This document shows, in pieces, positions 11,345-19,984 of a stretch of 64,000 bases of DNA (position 1 is its first letter; each line of letters opens with the position of its first letter). The translations under genes were made by a program, and so were the position numbers. The notes beneath the pieces were generated by a model that was not told the origin of the DNA, did not search any database, and saw only the letters and a list, made by a program, of their open reading frames with translations. This DNA is from Halomonas daqiaonensis (GTDB taxonomy: Bacteria > Pseudomonadota > Gammaproteobacteria > Pseudomonadales > Halomonadaceae). The DNA is taken from contig NZ_FOBC01000003.1 in assembly GCF_900109725.1 (NCBI RefSeq), forward strand, positions 62,001-126,000. The letters are read 5' to 3'.

Positions 11345-11364
11345 GGCCGGCCCGATGGCCGGCC
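11345..11364 (+). promoter_or_regulatory. Perfect GC hairpin in the pmbA leader
   Basis: Two copies of the octamer GGCCGGCC (11345-11352 and 11357-11364) are separated by CGAT, giving a perfect 8-base-pair stem with a 4-base loop. The hairpin ends a few bases before the GAGGAG ribosome binding site of pmbA (start 11383). Each octamer is itself a palindrome. A stem here could modulate translation of pmbA or simply end a short leader; nothing else supports a function. Confidence 0.4.
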
Positions 11365-11382
11365 GAGTGAGGAGAGACGTTC

Positions 11383-12723
11383 ATGACACAGGCTTTCGAT
11401 GCCGCCGCGCAGCAGACCCTGCTGGAGAGTCGCGCCCGGATGGCCCTGGACCTGGCCCGTCGGCTGGGCGCCGATGCCTGCGAAGTGGGGGCCAGCGTCG
11501 ATCAGGGCGTCGGCGTCAGTGTCCGCGAGGGCGAGGTGGAAACAGTCGAGCTGTCCCGGGACCAGGGGATTGCCGTGACGGTTTATGTGGGGCAGCGCAA
11601 GGGCAGTGCCTCCTCCAGCGACGCCGGAGAGGCCTCGGTGCGTGCCGTGGTCGAGAAGGCCCTGGCAATCGCTCGTCACACCGGCGAGGATCCGGCCTCG
11701 GGTCTGGCCGATGCGCGGCTGATGGCCACCGAGCTGCCAGACCTGGATGTCCACCATCCCTGGCCGCTTTCCATCGACGAGGCCACCGACCTGGCCTTGC
11801 GCTGTGAGTCGGCCGGTCGCGGCATTGCAGGCATCAAGAGCTCCGACGGGGCCAGCCTGTCCAGCGGTGAAGGGGTACGCGTCTACGCCAACAGCCATGG
11901 CTTCCTGGGCAGCCAATGCGGCAGCCGCCACTCGCTCTCCTGCATGTTGATTGCCGAGGACGAGAACGGCATGCAGCGCGACTACGACTTCACCAGCGCT
12001 CGTGCGCCCCGCGACCTGGCCGCTGCCGAGGCGGTCGGCGAGAGTGCCGCCCGCCGTACCCTGCAGCGACTCGGGGGCCGGCGACCGGCCACAGGGCGGA
12101 TGCCGGTGCTCTTCGACCCGTCCCTCGCCAGTGGCCTGGTCGGCCACCTGATGAGCGCGATTGCCGGTGGCGCCCTCTATCGCCAGGCCTCCTTCCTGTG
12201 CGACCGGCTCAACGCCCCGCTCTTTCCTGACTGGTTCAGCCTTGGCGAGCGGCCCATGGAAGTCGGCGCCATGGCCAGTTCGCCCTTCGACGGCGACGGC
12301 GTGCAGACCCGTGATAATGTCTTCGTTCGCGACGGTCGTCTCGCCAGCTACATGCTCTCGGCCTACAGCGCCCGGCGCCTGGGCCTCGAGACCACCGGCA
12401 ATGCCGGTGGGGCGCGCAACCTGCGTATCACCGCGCCGCTGGAGAGCCGCGAGGCGCTTCTCGCCCGCATGGGGCGTGGCGTGCTGGTCACCGAGCTGAT
12501 GGGGCAGGGGGTCAACGGCGTGACCGGCGACTACTCCCGTGGCGCCGCCGGTTTCTGGGTCGAGGGTGGCAAGATCCAGCATCCGGTGGAGGAGTTCACC
12601 ATCGCCGGGAACCTGGAAACGATGTTCAAGGGCCTCATCGGTATCGGGGACGATATCGATACCCGTGGCAGCATCCATACCGGTAGCTGGCTGGTCGACG
12701 AGATGATGGTGGCGGGCGGCTGA
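11383..12723 (+). CDS. pmbA: Metalloprotease subunit PmbA/TldE
   Basis: PmbA (TldE) is the non-catalytic partner of TldD; together they form the periplasm-independent cytosolic peptidase that matures microcin B17. The 446-residue product has typical length. It shows the family regions VREGEVETVELSRDQGIAVTVYVG near residues 47-70, the GASLSSGEGVRVYANSHGF segment and the C-terminal GNAGGARNLRI and IHTGSWLVDEMMVAGG. Unlike TldD it has no HExxxH motif, as expected. A GAGGAG ribosome binding site precedes the ATG. It is convergent with npr, only 4 bases apart. Confidence 0.95.
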   Translation: MTQAFDAAAQQTLLESRARMALDLARRLGADACEVGASVDQGVGVSVREGEVETVELSRDQGIAVTVYVGQRKGSASSSDAGEASVRAVVEKALAIARHTGEDPASGLADARLMATELPDLDVHHPWPLSIDEATDLALRCESAGRGIAGIKSSDGASLSSGEGVRVYANSHGFLGSQCGSRHSLSCMLIAEDENGMQRDYDFTSARAPRDLAAAEAVGESAARRTLQRLGGRRPATGRMPVLFDPSLASGLVGHLMSAIAGGALYRQASFLCDRLNAPLFPDWFSLGERPMEVGAMASSPFDGDGVQTRDNVFVRDGRLASYMLSAYSARRLGLETTGNAGGARNLRITAPLESREALLARMGRGVLVTELMGQGVNGVTGDYSRGAAGFWVEGGKIQHPVEEFTIAGNLETMFKGLIGIGDDIDTRGSIHTGSWLVDEMMVAGG

Positions 12724-12727
12724 CGCG

Positions 12728-12997
12728 TCAGCCGTCTTCTTCGAAGCGCGCCTCGAATAGCGACTCGATGGCTTCCATCGCCGCGTCTGCTTCCTTGCCT
12801 TCGGTGCACACCTCTAGTTCGGTGCCGCAGGGCGCGGCGAGGATCAGCAGCGACATGATGTTGTCGGCGTCGGCCTGTTGGTCGCCGCGGTACACGGTGA
12901 CCTTGGCATCGAAGGGCTGGCAGCACTGCACCAACTTGGTGGCGGCGCGGGCATGCAGGCCGCGCCGGTTGGTCAGGGTCAGCTTGCGTCTCGGCAC
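12728..12997 (-). CDS. ptsO: Nitrogen-PTS phosphocarrier NPr (HPr family)
   Basis: NPr relays phosphate from EI-Ntr (PtsP) to EIIA-Ntr (PtsN) in the regulatory nitrogen PTS. The 89-residue product has the HPr fold length. The phosphorylated histidine is H15 in NRRGLHARAATKLV, and the second HPr signature lies in ADNIMSLLILAAPCGTEL. It is the last gene of the yrbG-to-npr operon, three bases after rapZ, the usual place of npr/ptsO. The C-terminus is acidic. Confidence 0.94.
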   Translation of the reverse strand: MPRRKLTLTNRRGLHARAATKLVQCCQPFDAKVTVYRGDQQADADNIMSLLILAAPCGTELEVCTEGKEADAAMEAIESLFEARFEEDG

Positions 12998-13000
12998 GCG

Positions 13001-13921
13001 TCAGGTTCCTTCCTGCGTGGGGTTGTCCCCGGCCAGTTCCTGGCCGGCGGCTAGCGTGACCTGCACGCCCAGTTCACGATGGCGCAGTCGCACGCCGTCA
13101 TGGCGGTTCGCCAGCTGGTCGGCCAGACGCGTGGCCAGGTAGACCGAGCGGTGCTGGCCGCCGGTGCAGCCAATGGCCACGGTCAGGTAGCTGCGTTGAC
13201 TGGCCTGATAGTGCGGCAGCCAGCGTTCCACCCAGGCGAGAATGTCGTAGAGCATTTCGCCGACGATCGGATAGCCGGCGAGGAAGGCGATGATGCTGGG
13301 GTCGCGTCCCGTGGCATCGCGCAGCGCGGGATCCCAATAAGGATTGGGCAGGCAGCGGGCATCGAAGACGATATCCGCATCCAGCGGTACACCGCGCTTG
13401 AAGCCGAAGGACTCCACGGTCAGGGTCATCCGCTCGGCTCGGTGGCCGGCAACCTGGTCGGCGATGCGACCCCGGAGTTCGTGCACCGAGAGACGTGTGG
13501 TATCGATGACCAGGTCGGCCAGATCGCGGATTTCGGAGAGTGACTCTTCCTCGGTATCGATCGCCTCGGCGAGCGTCATGTCGCTGCCGCGCGTCAGGGG
13601 ATGCCGGCGACGGGTCTGGGAGTAGCGCTCGAGGAGAACGCGCGCGTCGGTGGTAAGATAGACCACCTGATAGTCGACCTGGCGGTCATGCAGCTCCTCG
13701 AGCAGTTCGGGAAAGCGTTCCAGGGCGTCGGGCAGGTTGCGGGCATCGATGCTGACGGCGATCGAGGAGCGCAGGGAGCTGTCATCCTGCAATTCATCGA
13801 CGAGAGGGCCGAGCAGCATCGCCGGCAGGTTGTCGATGGCGTAATAGCCCAGGTCTTCCAGCGCCTGCAGCGCGATCGACTTGCCGGAGCCGGACCGGCC
13901 ACTAATGATCACAAGCTGCAT
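13001..13921 (-). CDS. rapZ: RNase adapter protein RapZ (P-loop nucleotide-binding)
   Basis: In enterobacteria RapZ binds the GlmZ/GlmY small RNAs and hands GlmZ to RNase E, tuning glucosamine-6-phosphate synthase and hence cell-wall precursors. The 306-residue product has a Walker A motif GRSGSGKS (residues 8-15) and the typical C-terminal domain with TVAIGCTGGQHRSVYLA, the metabolite-binding part in E. coli. Whether the GlmYZ circuit exists in this organism cannot be seen here. It lies between ptsN and npr, the conserved order. Confidence 0.95.
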   Translation of the reverse strand: MQLVIISGRSGSGKSIALQALEDLGYYAIDNLPAMLLGPLVDELQDDSSLRSSIAVSIDARNLPDALERFPELLEELHDRQVDYQVVYLTTDARVLLERYSQTRRRHPLTRGSDMTLAEAIDTEEESLSEIRDLADLVIDTTRLSVHELRGRIADQVAGHRAERMTLTVESFGFKRGVPLDADIVFDARCLPNPYWDPALRDATGRDPSIIAFLAGYPIVGEMLYDILAWVERWLPHYQASQRSYLTVAIGCTGGQHRSVYLATRLADQLANRHDGVRLRHRELGVQVTLAAGQELAGDNPTQEGT

Positions 13922-13971
13922 GCGGGTCTCCTGGTCATGGGGATGGCCGGGCAGGCCCGAGGCGGAAGGTA

Positions 13972-14457
13972 TCAGCCCCCCTGAGCGCCGGTCGAGGCCT
14001 GTCGTCGGATCGCCTCCATGAGGCGTTCATGGGTTTCGCGCTGGCTGGTGCTGTGACGCAGCTGAGCACGGGTGTCGGCATCGTTCATTACACCGGCGAC
14101 CTGGCCGAGCAGAGCCAGGTGGGCCTCGTCGGCCTCCTCCGGGACCAGCAGCACGAAGACCAGATCCACGGGCTCCCCGTCGATGGCGTCGAAGTCCACC
14201 GGCTCGTTCAGCTTCAGAAAGCCGGCGATGGGAGCCTTGCAGTGGGGGTTGCGGGCATGGGGAATGGCGACCCCGTTGCCGATGCCGGTACTCCCCAGTC
14301 GCTCGCGTCCGATCAGTCGGCTGAAGACCTCCTGACTGTCGAGGCTCGGCGTATTCTGGGCGATGAAGGTGCTGAAGAACTCCAGCACCCGTTTCTTGCT
14401 TCCCCCGGGTACATCGAAGAGCGTGCGCTCGGGGGGCAGGATGGCGTCCAGTGTCAT
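13972..14457 (-). CDS. ptsN: Nitrogen-PTS EIIA-Ntr component PtsN
   Basis: PtsN is the output protein of the nitrogen PTS; depending on phosphorylation it controls potassium transport and other targets by protein contact. The 161-residue product is a PTS EIIA type-2 domain. The phospho-acceptor is H67 in NGVAIPHARNP, and the later LVFVLLVPEEADEAHLALLGQVA motif is typical. It follows hpf after 6 bases in the rpoN operon, the classic rpoN-hpf-ptsN arrangement. Confidence 0.95.
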   Translation of the reverse strand: MTLDAILPPERTLFDVPGGSKKRVLEFFSTFIAQNTPSLDSQEVFSRLIGRERLGSTGIGNGVAIPHARNPHCKAPIAGFLKLNEPVDFDAIDGEPVDLVFVLLVPEEADEAHLALLGQVAGVMNDADTRAQLRHSTSQRETHERLMEAIRRQASTGAQGG

Positions 14458-14463
14458 GACGGA

Positions 14464-14772
14464 TCAGCGAGCGCCGGCGCCCTGGGCGCGGGCCTGGGCC
14501 TTTTCCTTGTGCTTGACCAGTTGGCGGTCGATCTTGTCGGCCAGGGCATCGATGGCGGCGTACATGTCGTTTTCCATGGCTTCGGCATGGAGGTCGGCAC
14601 CGGCAGCATGCAGGGTGCAAGCCGCGTGCTGGCGCTCTTTCTCTACCGATAGAGTGACCTGCACGGTGGTGATGTTGTCGTAGTGGCGTTCCACGCGGGC
14701 GAGCTTTTCTTGCACATAGTCACGCAGGGCGTCGGTCAGTTCCACATGATGGCCGGTGATGTTGACTTGCAT
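14464..14772 (-). CDS. hpf: Ribosome hibernation-promoting factor, short form
   Basis: HPF binds the 30S subunit in stationary phase and helps form inactive 100S dimers. The 102-residue product is the short type: MQVNITGHHVELTDALRDYV opens the beta-alpha fold, followed by the basic RQLVKHKEKAQAR tail, without the long C-terminal dimerisation domain. I start at 14772 because this Met matches the family and has an AAGGAG ribosome binding site about 8 bases upstream; the open frame continues upstream without homology. It follows rpoN after a 170-base gap that could hold its own promoter. I found a TACAAT box on its strand (14806-14811) but no good -35. Confidence 0.94.
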   Translation of the reverse strand: MQVNITGHHVELTDALRDYVQEKLARVERHYDNITTVQVTLSVEKERQHAACTLHAAGADLHAEAMENDMYAAIDALADKIDRQLVKHKEKAQARAQGAGAR

Positions 14773-14942
14773 GACACGCTCCTTGCTCTTTCGGGATATG
14801 GCTCGATTGTAACCCTTTTTGCTGTCCTGCATACCCCCTCGGCCCAGGGGATTCGAGAGGCGAACGACCGGCGACATTTCAATCGCTTGCGTGTACATAG
14901 CGGCACAGGGCCAGGGGTTGCAGAGGCGTCACCGGATGGAGG

Positions 14943-16367
14943 TCAGCGCAGTCGCTTGCGTTCGCTGGAAGACGGGATGCCCATAGCTTCACGGTACTTT
15001 GCGACCGTGCGCCGCGCGACGCTGATCCCAGCCTCGCCGAGCAGGCTAACCAGCATGCTGTCGGAGAGGGGCTTGCGAGGGGGCTCATCCTGGACCAGCT
15101 TGCGGATACGTGCCCGGATGGCAGTACTGGAGTGGGCATCGCCCTCGCCGCTGCCGCCCCCCACCTGGCTGGAAAAGAAGTACTTGAGCTCGAACATCCC
15201 GCGTGGGGTGTGGATGAACTTCTGGGTGGTGACCCGCGAGATGGTCGATTCGTGCATCTCGACGACCTGGGCGATGTCGGCCAGGATAAGCGGTTTCATC
15301 GCCTCCTCGCCGTGCTCCAGGAAATCCAGCTGACGCACCATGATCTCGCGGCCCACCCGCAGCAGGGTGTCGTTACGGCTGGACAGGCTCTTCATCAGCC
15401 AGCGCGCCTCCTGCAGATGGTCCTTGAGAAACTGGTTGTCTTCACTCTTGTCCGCCCGCCGGATGAGGGCGGCGTAGTCAGGCTGGATGCGCAGCCGTGG
15501 CATGGCTTCCGGGTTGAGTTCCACCTGCCATCCATCGCGGGTGTGGCGGGCGATGAGGTCGGGGATGACGTAGGTGTTGTCGCTGTCGCTGAAGGCGCTG
15601 CCGGGGCGTGGATCCAGCGAGCGCACCAGCTCGATTACCGTGTCTAGGGCGTCCTCGTCGAGGCCGAGGCGGCGCTTGAGCAGGCGGCGGTCGTCGCCGG
15701 CGAGTGCTTCGAGGAACTGTCGAACCAGGCGCCGGGCCTGGGGTAGCAGCGGAGTGTCGTCGGGCAGGCTGGCCAGCTGCAGCAACAAGCATTCTCGCAA
15801 ATCCCGGGCGAAGACCCCCGTGGGCTCGAACTGCTGCAGGCGCAACAGCGCCTGCTCGACTTCGTGGGACTTGAGTCCCTCGAGGCCCTGAGCCCTGAGG
15901 CCGTCACGGATCTCCTCCAGGGGCTGGGTCAGGTAGCCGTCGCTGTTGACGCCATCGATCAGGCTTTCGGCGATGCGCAACTGGCGTTCATCCAGGTCAG
16001 TCATGGCCAGTTGCCAAGCCAGATGGCCCTGAAGGCTCTGGCCCGACGCCTGGCGCTCGAAGTCTGGGCCTTCGCCACTACCGCCGGCGGGCGCGGTACC
16101 CAGATCCTGATAGGTGTCGGACCAGTCGCTGTCGGTGCTGAGTTCGTCGGGGATCTCGCTGGCCCACTCGTCGTCGTCGGCTTCGCTGACTGCCTGCTCA
16201 CCGAAGTCGTCCGCGACCTCGAGCATGGGGTTGGACTCCAGCGCCTGCTGGATCTCCTGGCGCAGGTCCAGGGTAGAAAGCTGCAGCAGCGCAATGGCCT
16301 GCTGCAATTGGGGCGTCATGGTCAGCTGGGTACCGACGCGCAACTGCAGGGACGCCTTCATGGCCAT
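14943..16367 (-). CDS. rpoN: RNA polymerase sigma-54 factor RpoN
   Basis: RpoN directs RNA polymerase to -24/-12 promoters and needs an AAA+ activator. The 474-residue product has all three regions: the glutamine/leucine-rich region I (LQLRVGTQLTMTPQLQQAIALLQ), the acidic region II (about residues 55-115) and region III ending in the RpoN box ARRTVAKYRE (residues 451-460), which reads the -24 element. A start two codons later (MKASLQL) is equally possible. It follows lptB in the operon, but the 142-base gap holds a strong sigma-54-type promoter of its own, described separately. Confidence 0.96.
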   Translation of the reverse strand: MAMKASLQLRVGTQLTMTPQLQQAIALLQLSTLDLRQEIQQALESNPMLEVADDFGEQAVSEADDDEWASEIPDELSTDSDWSDTYQDLGTAPAGGSGEGPDFERQASGQSLQGHLAWQLAMTDLDERQLRIAESLIDGVNSDGYLTQPLEEIRDGLRAQGLEGLKSHEVEQALLRLQQFEPTGVFARDLRECLLLQLASLPDDTPLLPQARRLVRQFLEALAGDDRRLLKRRLGLDEDALDTVIELVRSLDPRPGSAFSDSDNTYVIPDLIARHTRDGWQVELNPEAMPRLRIQPDYAALIRRADKSEDNQFLKDHLQEARWLMKSLSSRNDTLLRVGREIMVRQLDFLEHGEEAMKPLILADIAQVVEMHESTISRVTTQKFIHTPRGMFELKYFFSSQVGGGSGEGDAHSSTAIRARIRKLVQDEPPRKPLSDSMLVSLLGEAGISVARRTVAKYREAMGIPSSSERKRLR

Positions 16368-16438
16368 GAGAGGAGTGTCCTCGGCTTGCCGAAAACCCCA
16401 ACACTAGCCGCTGTCCGGGGGAGCTTGCAAGATCAAAA

Positions 16439-16456
16439 AAGCAATAATTGTGCCAA
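16439..16456 (-). promoter_or_regulatory. Sigma-54 (-24/-12) promoter reading into rpoN
   Basis: On the minus strand the sequence reads TTGGCAC-A-ATTA-TTGCT. It fits the consensus YTGGCACGNNNNTTGCW at every fixed position except the G after TGGCAC. The invariant GG and GC are 10 bases apart, as required. Transcription would begin about 12 bases after the GC, near 16430, leaving a leader of about 60 bases before the rpoN start at 16367. The site lies in the gap between lptB and rpoN and points at rpoN, implying autoregulation by sigma-54. No activator binding site was identified. Confidence 0.7.
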
Positions 16457-16509
16457 GCGCAATCTTTATGCCGTCGCTGAACAACGACAGACATATCAGA
16501 TGATTGCGA

Positions 16510-17238
16510 TCAGAGACGGAAGTCCTCGCCCAGGTAGACCTCGCGGACGCGCTGGTTGGCAAGGATAGCCTCGGCATCGCCCTCGGCGATGATACGGCCG
16601 TCACCGACGATGTAGGCCGTGTCGCAGATGTCGAGCGTGTCACGGACATTGTGGTCGGTGATCAGCACGCCGATGTCTCGGGCTTTCAGCTGGCGGATGA
16701 TGCCCTTGATCTCGCCCACTGAAATGGGGTCGACGCCGGCGAAGGGCTCATCGAGCAGGATGAAGGCGGGCTCGGTGGCCAGCGCCCGGGCAATTTCCAC
16801 ACGACGTCGCTCACCCCCGGAGAGGCTCATGCCGAGGTTGTCGCGGATATGCGTCACGTGGAAGTCCTCGAGAAGCTTCTCGAGCCGGGCTCGGCGTCCG
16901 ATGCGATCGAGATCCTTGCGGGTCTCGAGAATCGCCATGATGTTGTCGGCAACCGACAGCTTGCGGAAGATCGACGCCTCCTGGGGCAGGTAGCCGATAC
17001 CGGCCCGGGCTCGCTCGTGCATGGCCGCCTTGGAAAGGTCGAGGTCGTCGATGGCCACCGACCCGGCATCGGCGCGCACTAGGCCGACGATCATGTAGAA
17101 CGAGGTGGTCTTGCCGGCCCCGTTGGGGCCGAGCAGTCCGACGATCCGGCCCTGCTGGATGGAGAGACTGATGTCCTGTACCACCCGGCGTCGCTTATAG
17201 CTCTTGGCCAGATGGAGGGCGCTCAGGGTCTTCATCAC
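16510..17238 (-). CDS. lptB: LPS export ABC transporter ATP-binding protein LptB
   Basis: LptB is the cytoplasmic ATPase that powers LptFG to extract LPS from the inner membrane onto the LptC-LptA bridge. The 242-residue product has the Walker A motif GPNGAGKT (residues 37-44), the ABC signature [17 protein letters not shown], Walker [13 protein letters not shown] and the switch histidine in [13 protein letters not shown]. Its start overlaps the end of lptA by four bases. lptFG are not in the window, as is usual. Confidence 0.97.
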   Translation of the reverse strand: MMKTLSALHLAKSYKRRRVVQDISLSIQQGRIVGLLGPNGAGKTTSFYMIVGLVRADAGSVAIDDLDLSKAAMHERARAGIGYLPQEASIFRKLSVADNIMAILETRKDLDRIGRRARLEKLLEDFHVTHIRDNLGMSLSGGERRRVEIARALATEPAFILLDEPFAGVDPISVGEIKGIIRQLKARDIGVLITDHNVRDTLDICDTAYIVGDGRIIAEGDAEAILANQRVREVYLGEDFRL

Positions 17239-17765
17239 TGGCCGTCCTGCTGCTCGGGTTCGAGGGTCATGCGCACCCGCTGGCGCCCCTCGACGCCCTC
17301 GGCATCGGCGCGGGCCTGAACCACGCGGCGGTCGAGGAAGTATTCCAGATAACCGCCATCGAAGGTGTCGCCACCCTGGTGCAGTTCGGCTCGGTCGATC
17401 AGCTCGATGCGGCGCTCGGCGACATGGTAGACGATGGTGCGCCCCCAGCCCCGGACCATGGGCTCATCCGGGGCTGGCTTCTGCTCGATGTAGGCGCGGT
17501 CGCCGGTGGCGGTGGCAAGGGTCAGCAGGCCCTGGTCGTTGCGCCGGATCTCCACCCGGTCGCCGGTCAGCTGCATGCTGCCCTGGCGGATGTCCACGTC
17601 GCCGGTGTAGACCGCGGTGCCGGCGCGATCATCGAGGTCGAGACGATTGGCCTCCACCTCGATCGGGGCGCTGGCATCACCCTCTAGGGCCAGGGTCGGG
17701 GCACTGCCCAGCAGCAGGGCGATGATGCCGAGGGTCAGTAGAGGGGTGAAGGGGGGGCGTATCAT
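17235..17765 (-). CDS. lptA: LPS transport periplasmic protein LptA
   Basis: LptA forms the periplasmic beta-jellyroll bridge that carries LPS from LptC to LptDE. The 176-residue product has an export signal ([20 protein letters not shown], cleavage near ALA-LEG) and an OstA-like domain with [25 protein letters not shown] and [18 protein letters not shown]. It lies between lptC and lptB with four-base overlaps on both sides, so the three are translated together. Confidence 0.95.
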   Translation of the reverse strand: MIRPPFTPLLTLGIIALLLGSAPTLALEGDASAPIEVEANRLDLDDRAGTAVYTGDVDIRQGSMQLTGDRVEIRRNDQGLLTLATATGDRAYIEQKPAPDEPMVRGWGRTIVYHVAERRIELIDRAELHQGGDTFDGGYLEYFLDRRVVQARADAEGVEGRQRVRMTLEPEQQDGQ

Positions 17766-18346
17766 GACTCGGGCTCCTCGCGGGTGTCGGGCGGATGGTG
17801 GCCGCGCACATTGTCGGTCAGCCGGGCGCGACTGTCATTGATCCAGGCGTCGAAGCGCTCGCCACGCATCCGCTGGGGCGGCTGGCGCAGCAGGGCGGGG
17901 GTGTCGCTCCAGGCATGGCCGCTGTCGGCGTCGAAGTGTAGTACCTCCGTGTCGAGCTGCCAGCGCTCGGCGGGGGCCAGGAGTCGTGCATCGCCGGAGA
18001 GGGTCAGCGGGTTGCCGCCCGCCCCCAGGGTGCCGCGCTCGCCGCTGGCCAGCCAGACCCGCCCCGAGTCGTCCAGTAGCCGCCCCTGCGGACGCTCCAG
18101 GCGGGTGACGTCGTCATGCGGGGTATGGGTCAGGCGTGGGGTATCGAGCCGCTGATGGGGGCGCCCCTGGGCATCGAAACGGGTCAGCTGGGCATCCTCC
18201 AGATAGTAGTCCGGCTCGCCGGCCTCGCTCCCTGGCACGGGTCCGGGGGGCGAGTCGTCTCGCGTGTCGAGCAACGCCAGTCCGCCGCCCAGGGCGAACA
18301 GCAGCAGGAACAGGCCGGTGCGAAAGCCGGGACGCGGCAGGCGCAT
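17762..18346 (-). CDS. lptC: LPS export protein LptC
   Basis: LptC is a bitopic inner-membrane protein that accepts LPS from LptB2FG and passes it to LptA. The 194-residue product has an N-terminal membrane helix (TGLFLLLFALGGGLALLDT, about residues 10-28) and a periplasmic beta-jellyroll with DYYLEDAQLTRFDAQGRPHQRL and a later HFDADSGHAWSDTPALL. Sequence identity in this family is low; position between kdsC and lptA with the membrane helix makes the call sure. Its stop overlaps the lptA start. Confidence 0.94.
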   Translation of the reverse strand: MRLPRPGFRTGLFLLLFALGGGLALLDTRDDSPPGPVPGSEAGEPDYYLEDAQLTRFDAQGRPHQRLDTPRLTHTPHDDVTRLERPQGRLLDDSGRVWLASGERGTLGAGGNPLTLSGDARLLAPAERWQLDTEVLHFDADSGHAWSDTPALLRQPPQRMRGERFDAWINDSRARLTDNVRGHHPPDTREEPES

Positions 18347-18349
18347 GGA

Positions 18350-18907
18350 TCAGGTCGTGCCGTGCAGGTAGGTGTCGAGTACAGCATCCCAGTGCCCCTG
18401 GGCCTGGAGCAGGGTGTCGCAGATCTCGCGGACGGCACCATGCCCGCCCACGGATGCGGTGACCCAGTCGGCATGCTTGCGGATATAGGCCGGTGCACTG
18501 GGCACGCTGATGCCGATCCCGGCACGCCGGATGGCGGCCACATCGGGCATGTCGTCACCACAGTAGGCGACCTGATCGAGATCCAGGCTTAGACGGGTGC
18601 AGAGTTCACGCAGCACCGTAAGCTTCTTCTCGGCCCCCTGGAAGACATGCTTGACGCCCAGCGCAGCGGCGCGCTGGCTGACCATCGGTGAATCGCGACC
18701 GGTGATCAGGGCGACCACGATACCGGCGCGCTGCGCCAGCTTGATGCCATGGCCATCAAGGGTGTGAAAGGCCTTGATCTCGACGCCATCGGCCTGAAAG
18801 TAGAGGCGCCCGTCGGTGAGCACGCCGTCCACGTCCATGGCGAGCAGGCGTACGTGACGCAGGCGGTCGACGAGGTGGCTGTCGAGCAGGGGGGAATCGA
18901 GGCTCAT
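18350..18907 (-). CDS. kdsC: 3-deoxy-D-manno-octulosonate 8-phosphate phosphatase KdsC
   Basis: KdsC removes phosphate from Kdo-8-phosphate, the last step to free Kdo for LPS inner core. The 185-residue product is a HAD phosphatase: nucleophile D25 and acid D27 in LLAMDVDGVLTDGRLYF, the threonine in GIVVALITGRDS, and metal-binding aspartates in VAYCGDDMPDVAAI. It is followed by lptC after 3 bases and preceded by kdsD after 41 bases. Confidence 0.95.
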   Translation of the reverse strand: MSLDSPLLDSHLVDRLRHVRLLAMDVDGVLTDGRLYFQADGVEIKAFHTLDGHGIKLAQRAGIVVALITGRDSPMVSQRAAALGVKHVFQGAEKKLTVLRELCTRLSLDLDQVAYCGDDMPDVAAIRRAGIGISVPSAPAYIRKHADWVTASVGGHGAVREICDTLLQAQGHWDAVLDTYLHGTT

Positions 18908-18948
18908 GGTGTCTCCAGCAGTCTGGGGCTTGGGGTGGGCGAAGGGCG

Positions 18949-19944
18949 TCAGATGACGCCGCTGGCGAGCAGGTCATGCATGTGCAGGGCGCCAACCGGG
19001 TGGCCGTCGGCATCGACCACGGCCAGTGCCGAGATGCGGTTGTCCTCCATGATGCGCACCGCCTCGGCGGCCAGGGTGTCGGGAGCGATACGCTTGCCGG
19101 GACGGGTCATGACATCGTCGACGACGAGTCGAGTGAGGTCGCTGTGCTGGTCGAGGGTACGGCGCAGGTCGCCGTCAGTGTAGACCCCGGCCAGGCGACC
19201 GTCGGTATCGACCACACAGGTGAAGCCCAGCCCCTGGCGGGTGATCTCCAGCAGGGCATCACGCAGCGGGCTGCCGAGGGCGACGCTGGGCAGTCGACGG
19301 CCCCGGTGCATCAGGTCGGCGACTCGCAATAGCAGGCGCTTGCCCAGGCTCCCGCCGGGATGGGAGAGGGCGAAGTCCTCGGCGGTGAAGCCGCGCGACT
19401 CGAGCAGCGCCACGGCCAGGGCGTCACCGAGCGCCAGGGCGGCGGTGGTGGATGAGGTCGGGGCCAGATCCAGCGGACAGGCCTCGCGTTCGACGCCGGC
19501 ATCCAGGTGGGCCTCGGCATGTCGGGCCAGGGTCGAGCCCGGGCGGCCGGTCATGCTGATCAGTGGTGCCCCCATGCGCTTGAGCAGCGGCAGCAGGGCG
19601 GTGACCTCGGCAGTCTCGCCGGAATTGGAGAGGGCCAGCACCACATCGCCGGGGGTGATCATGCCCAGATCGCCATGGCTGGCTTCGCCGGGATGCACGA
19701 AGAAGGCCGGTGTGCCGGTGCTGGCCAGGGTGGCGGCGATCTTGCCGGCAACATGGCCCGACTTGCCCATGCCGGTGACCACCACGCGTCCGCGGCAGGC
19801 CAGGATCAGCTCGCAGGCGTGGTCGAAGGCGTCGTCGAGGCGTCCGGCCAGGGCGGCGATGGCCTGCTGTTCCAGTTCCAGGGTGCGGCGGGCACTTTCG
19901 CGCAGGAGGGACGTGCCGGCGGCAGGGGGAGTGTCGTTGGTCAT
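18949..19944 (-). CDS. kdsD: Arabinose-5-phosphate isomerase KdsD
   Basis: KdsD converts ribulose-5-phosphate to arabinose-5-phosphate, the first step to Kdo. The product (331 residues from this ATG) has a sugar-isomerase (SIS) domain with [41 protein letters not shown] at about residues 48-88, SNSGETAEV, and a C-terminal pair of CBS domains (ending SALAVVDADGHPVGALHMHDLL). I use the ATG at 19944, which leaves an N-terminus of E. coli length. The frame also has a TTG at 19980, four bases after the yrbG stop, which would add MSETSLRATITA; that start is a fair alternative because of coupling. Confidence 0.93.
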   Translation of the reverse strand: MTNDTPPAAGTSLLRESARRTLELEQQAIAALAGRLDDAFDHACELILACRGRVVVTGMGKSGHVAGKIAATLASTGTPAFFVHPGEASHGDLGMITPGDVVLALSNSGETAEVTALLPLLKRMGAPLISMTGRPGSTLARHAEAHLDAGVEREACPLDLAPTSSTTAALALGDALAVALLESRGFTAEDFALSHPGGSLGKRLLLRVADLMHRGRRLPSVALGSPLRDALLEITRQGLGFTCVVDTDGRLAGVYTDGDLRRTLDQHSDLTRLVVDDVMTRPGKRIAPDTLAAEAVRIMEDNRISALAVVDADGHPVGALHMHDLLASGVI

Positions 19945-19984
19945 GGCGGTGATTGTTGCCCGTAGTGAGGTTTCACTCAAGGGG

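Noticed and set aside
10655..11386. A 243-codon plus-strand frame over the tldD-darP gap and darP
   Set aside because: It runs antisense to darP, begins in the inverted repeat and has no recognisable motif; DarP on the other strand fits its family.
14890..14925. Second sigma-54 site before hpf on the minus strand (CTGGCCCTGTGCCGCTA)
   Set aside because: GG and GC are 9 rather than 10 bases apart, and the -24 and -12 elements match poorly.
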